In this document: piece by piece, positions 28,901-37,385 of the stretch
Numbering within the stretch: position 1 is the first letter of the stretch
Layout of the letters: each line of letters starts with the position of its first letter
Assembly (NCBI RefSeq): GCF_021018895.1
Contig: NC_079387.1
Span: 3,649,083-3,713,082 of the forward strand
Length of the DNA stretch: 64,000 nt
Source of the DNA: Seriola aureovittata
Taxonomy: Eukaryota > Chordata > Actinopteri > Carangiformes > Carangidae
Direction of reading: 5' to 3'
The notes under the pieces: model-generated
The model's database searches: none
Seen by the model: the letters and a program-made list of their open reading frames with translations, nothing else
Told to the model about the DNA's origin: nothing
Position numbers and translations under genes: made by a program

Positions 28901-30686
28901 ATATTATGAGGTTTTTTTGTCATTTTTATGCCTTAGTATACTATGACATTTTTTGAAATTTTATGCCATACTATACTATGACGTTTTTTGCCATCTTTAT
29001 GCCTTATTATACAATGATGTTTTTTGAAATTTTTATGCTCTACTAGAATATGACTTTTTTTGGCTTTTTTTTGGCATTTTTATGCTCTACTATAATATGT
29101 ATTTTTTTGGCATTTTTATGCCTTACTATACTGTGACGTTTTGTGCCTGACTACACTATGACGTTTTTTGGCATTTTTATGCTCTACTAGAATATTACTT
29201 TTTTTGGCATTTTTATGCCTTAGTATACTATGACATTTTTTGAAATTTTATGCCATAGTATACTATGAGTTTTTTTTGGCATTTTTATGCCTTACTATAC
29301 TGTGACGTTTTGTGCCTGACTATACTATGACGTTTTTTGAAATTTTATGCCATACTATACTATGACCGTTTTTGACATTTTTATGCCTTAGTATACTATG
29401 ACGTTTTTTGAAATTTTATGCCATACTATACTGTGACGTTTTGTGCCATTTTTATGCCTTAGTATACTATGACATTTTTTGAAATTTTATGCCATACAAT
29501 ACTATGACGTTTTTTGCCATTTTTATGCTGTACTATACTATGACTTTTCTGGGCATTCTTTTGCCTTACTATACTGTGACGTTTTTTTGTCATTTTTATG
29601 CCTTATTATATTATGACGTTTTTTGATATTCTATGCCATACTATACTATGACGTTTTTTGCCATTTTTATGCTGTACTATACTATGACTTTTCTGGGCAT
29701 TCTTTTGCCTTACTATACTGTGACGTTTTTTTGTCATTTTTATGCCTTATTATATTATGACGTTTTTTGATATTCTATGCCATACTATACTATGACGTTT
29801 TTTGCCATTTTTATGCCTTAGTATACTATGACGTTTTTTGCCATTTTTATGCTCTACTAGAATATGACTTTTTTTGGCATTTTTGTGCCTCAGTATACTG
29901 TGACGTTTTTTTGTCATTTTTATGCCTTGGTATACTATGACATTTTTTGAAATTTTATGCCATACTATACTATGACATTTTTTGCCATTTTTATGCTCTA
30001 CTAGAATAGGACTTTTTTTGGCTTTTTTTTTGGCATTTTTATGCTCTACTATAATATGTATTTTTTTGGCATTTTTATGCCTTACTATACTGTGACGTTT
30101 TGTGCCTGACTATACTATGATGTTTTTTGCCATTTTTATGCTCTACTAAAATATGACTTTTTTTGTCATTTTTATGCCTTAGTATACTATGACATTTTTT
30201 GAAATTTTATGCCATACTATACTATGACCGTTTTTGACATTTTTATGCCTTAGTATACTATGACGTTTTTTGAAATTTTATGCCATACTATACTGTGACG
30301 TTTTGTGCCATTTTTATGCCTTAGTATACTATGACATTTTTTGAAATTTTATGCCATACAATACTATGATGTTTTTTGCCATTTTTATGCTGTACTATAC
30401 TATGACTTTTCTGGGCATTCTTTTGCCTTACTATACTGTGACGTTTTTTTGTCATTTTTATGCCTTATTATACTATGACGTTTTTGAAATTTTATGCCAT
30501 ACAATACTGTGACGTTTTTTGCCATTTTTATGGCTTAGTATACTATGACATTTTTTGAAATTTTATGCCATACTATACTATGACGTTTTTTGCCATTTTT
30601 ATGCTCTACTAGAATATGACTTTTTTTGGCATTTTTATGCCTTACTATACTGTGATGTTTTGTGTGTGACTATGCTATGACGTTTT
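14000..30686. repeat. satellite domain with ~1.3 kb higher-order units
   Basis: Right half of the array, with monomer variants rare or absent on the left: TTATATTATGACG, GATATTCTATGCC, CCTTGGTATAC, and a truncated monomer CATACTATACTGAGG. The truncated monomer occurs at about 17805, 18401, 19704, 21046, 22349, 23831, 24678, 26133 and 27842. Successive gaps of 1303, 1342 and 1303 bp between 18401 and 22349 define the unit; the others (596, 1482, 847, 1455, 1709) reflect partial units. Confidence 0.85.
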
Positions 30687-30688
30687 TC

Positions 30689-30805
30689 CATCCATACCAT
30701 CAGCTGTAACACAGCCAAAATGATCAGCAAATCAAAAAAGAAAAGGGAAGAAAATGTCCAAAAAAGGACAGAGGGACCCCTGAGGGTTAACAAATAAATC
30801 CCATG
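30689..30805 (-). mobile_element. piggyBac-like terminus, right copy bordering the satellite
   Basis: Second copy of the 583-690 sequence. It shares TCCATACC, CAGCTGTAACACAGCC, the GTCC..GGAC inverted repeat, GGGACCCCTGAGGG, TTAA (30787-30790) and AAATAAATCCCATGA. Satellite sequence ends directly against its inner side, whereas in the left copy the satellite begins on the outer side, beyond TTAA. The pair are therefore direct repeats bracketing the array, not terminal inverted repeats of one element. Confidence 0.6.
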
Positions 30806-31900
30806 AACCGCTATATAAATTACCACTATTATGTTTTTTTCTGTGCTAAATTTAACATTACTGGGGAGGAGAGCAACGCGACTACAAATGACAGCGAGAG
30901 AGGGCTAGTGGCTTCTCCTCTCCTCTGTCTCAGCGGAGACCGTCACAACTTCATTCACTCTTTTAACAAAACAAAAAAAAAAGCAACGAAGGAAGCGATA
31001 AATGGACTTACATATTTAAGACCTGACTAAATGTAATTTAAGACCTAACGTGCGGCTAACGTAAAGCTAGCGGAGCTTGGAGAGTTGGTTATCTGGTTGC
31101 TAGGCGCACGCACGCACGCACACGGGTCAGGAGCTGCCGTTGCCGTGGCAATGTGAAAATCTGCCCAGAATTTGGCTTCTATTGGCTTCAAATAACTGCA
31201 AATTATGAGAAAACCGTTACGTCTTTTCAAAAACTGACAAGACCGTGCCAGATGCTGAAGCCAGAAGTTTCTACAGTCTCTATTTTATTCAGATATTCCT
31301 TAAAATGAGTGAGTAAGCTCAGTGCGAAGACAGTGAGATTCTTTTGAAAAAAAAAGACGATTACATTAGGTGTCGATGAGAGTGAGACAGGTATCGCTGC
31401 CGGACTCGGCACCCCCGTTTAAATTTTGTGCAGACCCTGCCTGTCAAAGTTCCATTTTATGAATCCCAACAACTATGTCTACATTTTCGGAAAGAATTAT
31501 TTGTCTCCTTTTTACGGTTTGGCCGCGAGCTCGAGTTAAAAATAAAAATAAAGGTTATTTTTTACTGCTTCACGCACTCTAGCCAACTGACGCTTTCACT
31601 CTAACTTTGAAGAAAAAGTGATTTGCGCTCCTCCTTTGAGTGCTCACAGTTTGAAAAGTTTACATGTTATGTAAAAACAGTTCCTGCAGAAGTCTTCCTC
31701 CGTTTTATAGTTTGAATCACATTTCTACGTGCAGGTATGAGAGAGCTGGGTGACTCAGAAAAAAGGTGCAATTTTTTCCAATGCATTCCTAGTGCATTAT
31801 TTATTCCCAGTTTTTTGGGAATAACTTTGGAATTTTAACACCAAAAGTCATAACACCTCTTTTGGGATCAAGACCTACGTTTTGATGTATATATTACCGG
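30806..31900. other. non-coding stretch, probably including retroviral LTR U3
   Basis: No exon is recognised. It contains a short alternating ACGC/GCAC run near 31105-31122. Its right part should hold the U3 of the retroviral LTR whose R/U5 is recognisable from about 31980, but I cannot fix the LTR's 5' end because no second LTR lies in the window. Confidence 0.4.
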
Positions 31901-31979
31901 GGTTTTCTCAAAGCTGCGGGACAAGTTACGCGCCGAAAGAATAATAAACCCGAAACAGAATATTAATAGATGCCTCGGG

Positions 31980-32159
31980 GCTCCGGCAAGAGGAGAGCAG
32001 TTTGAGTCCAGAGCTCTGTAAGCAATCTCAAACTGCTCTGCTTGGCTATACTTTTAATAAATTAGACGTGTTGAACTTTAAATCTGTGTCCTGTATACTT
32101 CATCAAACGAACACGCGAGTCCGGTTTTGCTGCGAAATAATAGCGGACTCGACAATTCA
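31980..32159 (+). repeat. endogenous retrovirus LTR, R/U5 portion
   Basis: A 13 bp perfect inverted repeat (AGAGCAGTTTGAG at 31994-32006, complement at 32027-32039, 20 nt loop) lies just before a polyadenylation signal AATAAA (32056-32061). About 100 bp of U5-like sequence follows, ending in CA at 32158-32159. The next bases, GTGACCCTGATGTGATG, resemble a decayed primer-binding site. Gag and protease remnants follow in the right order, which supports a 5' LTR. The U3 boundary is not resolved. Confidence 0.55.
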
Positions 32160-33120
32160 GTGACCCTGATGTGATGAAGGCAGGACGATAGATCGTACGA
32201 TCAGTTGTTAAACGGAACATTTTTGTTACAGACGATACAGACAAGTGGAACACGGAAGAGAACGAGAGGCCTCTAACTGAACAGCGGTAAGCAGAAGCCT
32301 GTTTCGCCATAATTCTGCCCTTTGGCATTTACTAAAAATGTTGTTTGAAACTGTTGCTATCGTCTGTTGTATAGTAGATAAGCACGAGGATTGAGGAAGA
32401 GTCCCCGGGTGGTTAGCATGCTGTGCAGGTGCCTCCAGAGAGATTGCAATTGACGGAAGGGTCCCCGGTGACTGACAACTGAAGCGTGGTGCTGTCAAGG
32501 GAGATCGATAATAGGAACCCTTCAGGATCCATGATCCGATGAGAAGGGGATCTCCTTGGTGAGTGTAACTTGTTTTTCATAGAAAGACAGCAGAATTAGG
32601 CTATTGTTACATTTTAAGTATCCGACAAATTAAGAGAATATTTTCCTCTAGCAAATGTGGTTAGAGCCACTGTAGAGCGGAGGGCGGTAAATCGCTTACT
32701 ACGAACCGTCTGCACAGATGGCGTTGTGTCCGTGCGATAGCCTTAGTTGGGGGGGGTGTAATATTTTCAATGTAGGGATTAGAATTGGGAATTGAAAAAT
32801 AAATAAAGCCATGGGTGAATGGGGTGGTAGATACAGCGGTGTCTCTGTGAGTTCTGAACGGGTGTCTGAGCTGTAAAAAACGTGTGGGGGTAACCTCGCG
32901 GTGCTAACAAACCACACGCCACACTGAAAAGGTGTGTGTAAGCTCATAAGGTCAGTTGCTCGGGTGTATGCCATATAAACTGACTGGCCTGTGAAGAAAA
33001 CACAACAAGGGTCAGTTGCTCGGGTGTATGCCATACAAGCTGACTGGCCGCTGGGGAGGTATTAAACTAAAAAGCATTTCCCACACAGGTCAAAGAGGAA
33101 GGTGAGTAAGACTACAAGAA
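32160..33120 (+). other. endogenous retrovirus leader region
   Basis: Non-coding stretch between the putative primer-binding site and gag. It contains two tandem ~40 bp repeats (32950-32989 and 33010-33048). The first can fold into a stem-loop (GTCAGTT pairing with AACTGAC); the second retains a shorter stem. Paired stem-loops here are the arrangement expected of a retroviral packaging or leader signal, but that role is inference. Confidence 0.45.
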
Positions 33121-33124
33121 ATCA

Positions 33125-34062
33125 GTGAAGTATTGCACACACTCACCAATGGAGGGAGAATTTGATAAGGAGTGTGAGGATGGAAGAGGCTGTGGACCTC
33201 AAACGATGATAACTGTTGTGCAGCAACAACAGGCACAGCAATGGAGTCAGGTGAAGAAGCGGGTAATCAGTGGGGAGGCTAGTGAAACTAGACTGAAATG
33301 GATTAAAAAATGTGATGAGTTATGGACAGAGGTCCAGGAAAGGTTGACTCTGTGTCCTCTTTAGGCTAGAAGCAGAAGCTAAGGAGGATTTGCTAAAGCA
33401 TGAACAACAAAAAAGGAGTACCATTCGCCTGAGCCGATAGCAACGAAAAGACCAGTAGCTCTATCTTTAATGCTGCCCGGTCCTGAAACCAGAGAGATAT
33501 GCAGACCATCAGATGCCTTTGTTGGTTCCCCCTAGTGGTCATGCTGTGTATGAACCATCTTCTTTCACTGACATGAACTGTTTGATAGAAAAAATGCCTC
33601 CACCCACCTCAGGGGGAGGGCCATGGATGAGACAGTTATGTCAGCTCACCATGGGGCACACCCTAGCTATGGGAGAATATGAGGTTCAGCATGTGGAAGC
33701 GATTAGTGGAACATAGGGTGTGCTGTCATTTCTCATAAGACGTAGAGGTCAATGGTCAGACATGATAGGTGCATGCCCTGGAGCAGATGCTTTACAGACT
33801 GCCCTGTTTAGAAATAAAGCTGTTAGGTCAGCGTTGGAGGCAAATCCTGACATCCCTGGGTGTGACAGTGGGAAAAACATGTTGCCCATTATATGAAGGC
33901 GTACAACCTCAAAACTAATGCAGAGAAAGCTGAAATAAACAGTAATCAAAACCAGTTGGTAAAACTACAATTTAATTCTGATTAAAAAAAAAAAAAAAAG
34001 CAGTCAAAACAGATGGTACAGTGTTCCAGTGAGGCTGTAAGCATCGGTCAAGAGATTGTATG
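33125..34062 (+). pseudogene. decayed retroviral gag remnant
   Basis: The first open piece (33125-33364, possible start at 33149) is polar and Gln/Lys-rich, as in a matrix-type N terminus. A second piece (33480-33960, with an internal stop near 33715) has the Trp-containing, proline-led composition of a retroviral capsid. A third (34022-34060) looks like a nucleocapsid zinc knuckle, except that TGA stands where the second cysteine codon would be. Stops, frameshifts and a 16-base A run (33984-33999) separate the pieces, so no intact polyprotein is encoded. Assignment rests on order and motifs; the capsid call is the least certain. Confidence 0.55.
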
Positions 34063-34204
34063 GCACGAGCACAGAGAGGGAGGCGTTAGTCAATAAGGAG
34101 TCAAACTTTGTGTTTTGCAACTGCCATTTTTACCTGCTCCCACAAATGAGTCTGTATCTTAACAGGAGGTTCCTGCGAGGTAGAGGACAGTTTCCCAACA
34201 TTTA

Positions 34205-34360
34205 TCCTCTGGAGTATTGATGGGACCCAGAGACACTGATGCCTGTAGGTTTTGCAGATCCCTACATGGCCCTCAATGTAAATTGCACTGACCTGCGTTT
34301 TCTGGTGGATACTGGAGCTAGATATTTCACTATTATTGGTGATATGACATGTCTGCAGAA
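34205..34360 (+). pseudogene. retroviral aspartic protease fragment
   Basis: The frame running through 34239-34427 contains a beta-strand-like segment followed by LVDTGA, the catalytic motif of retropepsins, about 25 residues into the fragment. It follows the gag remnant directly, as pro does in retroviruses. The frame ends soon after and no reverse transcriptase or integrase follows; the element appears truncated near 34.45 kb. Non-functional in this state. Confidence 0.65.
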
Positions 34361-34439
34361 GCATGCACACACCTTACACTTGTTGTGCATGCAGATCATC
34401 AGGCAAAGGACCTTGTTCTGGGGTTGAAATGTGTGGGAC

Positions 34440-34985
34440 GTGGAGAGAAGGTTTCATAAAAATGTCATAGTATCTTGTAAAACAAAAGAGAGAAACTGTA
34501 ACATGCTTATTGAGAGACTTTAGTAACGGGAGCTAGTCAGTGGTTTTAGCTTGGCAGTTGTTCAATTAGGGATATGTCTTTTTCTCTTGGTGCGTTTGGG
34601 ACCAGCAGATAAAGTTGTTGATGGGAATACGGTGTTGTAACTTGAGTGTAGGGGATTGCGGTTGAAATGGGATGTGCGATTTGTCTGCTGAATGAAGGTG
34701 TTGTGTCTTTGTTTTTGTTGTTTTGTTTATGGCTATTGTGTCGCTGCTTAGTGGGCAGACACACGTTGATGTGGGTATGTTTTTCTAGTGGAGTTTGGGA
34801 GTATGAATGTGCTGTTTGTAAATGTGTTTTTGGAAAGCAAGGGGAACACAGATGTGAATCTATGTCTTTGCTCAGAGCTTCATTGTTGTGCTTTTGGAGT
34901 CATCTTAGAGGTCTGCCTTTTGTGTTTTGTACAAATGAATAATTGTTGTTGTCAAATAGTTTGAGTAGCTTTTAATGTTTTGGAC
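34440..34985. other. non-coding stretch after the retroviral remnant
   Basis: G/T-rich plus strand with short random open frames. Its right end contains TTTTGTGTTTTGTACAAA, a phrase that recurs at 35339 and 35706 in the repeat units that follow, so this is probably the edge of the first repeat unit. Confidence 0.4.
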
Positions 34986-35860
34986 ATGAAGAAAAACAAC
35001 AGAGACAATTGAGGTGTTTGCAAAGGGTTTATTTCTTGTTGCTCCTGTGTTTGTGTTGATGCAGGAGGATTCAATTAGGAGTCTCAATGAGGTGCAGCTG
35101 CTGCGACGCGATTGGCCGTTCACAAGTGTGAGCAATCAGCAGTGTGGTACTTGAGGAGTAGTGAACCACCGGTGAGTCAGTCCCTCGTGTAGCCCTCGTG
35201 TGAGAAGACCTGCGACTCTACCTGCATGACTCAACTGAGCGAGGAAACCGGGTAAGAACACATGGGTGCATGACTATAAAACTGTGTAGAGATGTTATAG
35301 TATTTTCAGGCCAAAAAAGTGAAAACATGGAGATACAGCTTTTGTGTTTTGTACAAAGTAATAGTTGTTGCTGGAAAGTCTCAGAGTGATTTTGTTTGTT
35401 TGTGTTGATGCAGGAGGATCCAATTAGGGGAGTCAACGAGGCGCAGCCCTGCGGAGGCTCGGCCGCTGTGACGCGATTGGCCGTTCACAAGTGTGAGCAA
35501 TCAGCAGTGTGGTACTTGAGGAGTAGTGAACCACCGGTGAGTCAGTCCCTCGTGTAGCCCTCGTGTGAGAAGACCTGCGACTCTACCTGCATGACTCAAC
35601 TGAGCGAGGAAACCGGGTAAGAACACATGGGTGCATGACTATAAAACTGTGTAGAGATGTTATAGTATTTTCAGGCCAAAAAAGTGAAAACATGGAGATA
35701 CAGCTTTTGTGTTTTGTACAAAGTAATAGTTGTTGCTGGAAAGTCTCAGAGTGATTTTGTTTGTTTGTGTTGATGCAGGAGGATCCAATTAGGGGAGTCA
35801 ATGAGGCGCAGCCTTGGCTGTTCACAGGTGTGAGCAATCAGCAGTGTGGTAAGGCCTTTT
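34985..35860 (+). repeat. direct repeat, ~350-365 bp unit, two to three copies
   Basis: The phrase GTTGATGCAGGAGGAT occurs at 35054, 35404 and 35769 (spacing 350 and 365 bp). The following ~200 bp are nearly identical in the first two copies; the third breaks off near 35850. Copy two carries an extra ~20 bp (CCTGCGGAGGCTCGG region) absent from copy one. Each full copy starts with an acceptor-like TGATGCAG and ends with a donor-like GTAAGAAC (35616 in copy two). Confidence 0.85.
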
Positions 35861-36245
35861 TCCTGCACTTTTCCCTCACTCTCTGCCAGGCTGAGCGCTA
35901 CCCTCATTGTGTGTCTCTCTCTGCTGTGTAGGGCAGCTCAAGTACCCACAAACAATGGCTTGGAAAGCAAAAACCTGCGAGTCCACTGAGCAGGGGACGC
36001 CGTGGGACACTCTGCAACCACTCCAGTAAGTCACTGCACATGTATGCACTTCTGCCAGTCCTTCCACCACCCTCATTGTCTCTCTCTGCCATGTGCAGGA
36101 TGTCTACCAAGAACACAAAGAATGAAGACACCAGGTCCTGTTAGAGTGGTGGTAAAAGTTTATTGAAGTATTTGTTTGACAAGTAGTAGCTAGTGTGACT
36201 CTTTGTGCAAGACAGAAATAATAAACTCAGCTTTTGTGCTGTACA
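35414..36245 (+). ncRNA. candidate multi-exon non-coding transcript with duplicated exons
   Basis: Possible exons: 35414-35615 (acceptor ...TGATGCAG, donor GTAAGA; a near copy begins at 35064), 35932-36025 (polypyrimidine tract plus TAG acceptor, donor GTAAGT), and a terminal exon from 36099 (acceptor ...CCATGTGCAG) with AATAAA at 36220-36225. The two introns before the last exons share a CCCTCATTGT...TCTCTCTCTGCC segment, so they also look duplicated. No long frame runs through. Call based only on splice-like signals. Confidence 0.3.
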
Positions 36246-36407
36246 TTTTGGAAAAGTGTGTGACTTTTTTTAACCCCTTACCTCACAAGACAGACTGGGA
36301 TTGAGAACTGAGTCCAATTTATGTGTGCAGAAAGAAACAAAACAAAAATGCACTGTGTCTTACAATGGGTGTTTGTTTTTAAAAGAGGTTGGTAATTTGT
36401 GGTTTTG

Positions 36408-37095
<688 letters not shown>

Positions 37096-37218
37096 TTAAA
37101 ACTTAAAACTTAAAACTTAAAACTTAAAACTTAAAACTTAAAACTTAAAACTTAAAACTTAAAACTTAAAACTTAAAACTTAAAACTTAAAACTTAAAAC
37201 TTAAAACTTAAAACTTAA
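37096..37218 (+). repeat. TTAAAAC heptamer tandem repeat
   Basis: Perfect tandem repeat of 7 bp (about 17.5 copies, 123 bp), abutting the tetranucleotide array with only an A between them. It differs from the vertebrate telomere hexamer, so it is not an interstitial telomere. Confidence 0.95.
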
Positions 37219-37385
37219 TTTTGTGAAAGGACAACACATGAGCCTTTTCACCCGGTCATTTCTTTTATTGTAACCACACACAAACTGCATATCCAAAAAT
37301 TTGCCAGCCGCCCCCTATGCAGTCCCTGAGGAAGAAAAGAAATAACAATTAAGCACAATCAAAGAACTACATTAAACAGCCATTA
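37219..37385. other. short single-copy spacer between tandem arrays
   Basis: About 165 bp of ordinary sequence containing no recognised gene. From about 37345 the words ATCAAAGAA and ACAGCCATTAGC appear in decayed form, marking the entry to the next satellite. Confidence 0.5.

Larger units (their letters stand above)
691..30686. repeat. 30 kb T-rich satellite array, ~37-39 bp monomers
   Basis: Uninterrupted tandem array. Each monomer has a TATACTATGAC(G/A) core, a T6-T8 run, a short linker (GCC, GAAA, GTC or GGC), ATTTTTATG, and a variable joint (CCATAC, CCTTAG, CTCTAC, CCTGAC) leading to the next core. Monomers are 37-39 bp, giving about 790 copies by division. Variants such as TATACTGTGACG-TTTTGTGCC and CTACTAGAATATGAC recur in fixed order, so the real unit is higher-order. 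The plus strand is strongly T-rich. Short minus-strand open frames rich in Lys, His and Ile recur only because many monomers are 39 bp; they are not genes. No other gene or transposon was found inside. Confidence 0.97.

Noticed and set aside
37096..37218. Possible interstitial telomere repeat
   Set aside because: The unit is TTAAAAC, not TTAGGG.
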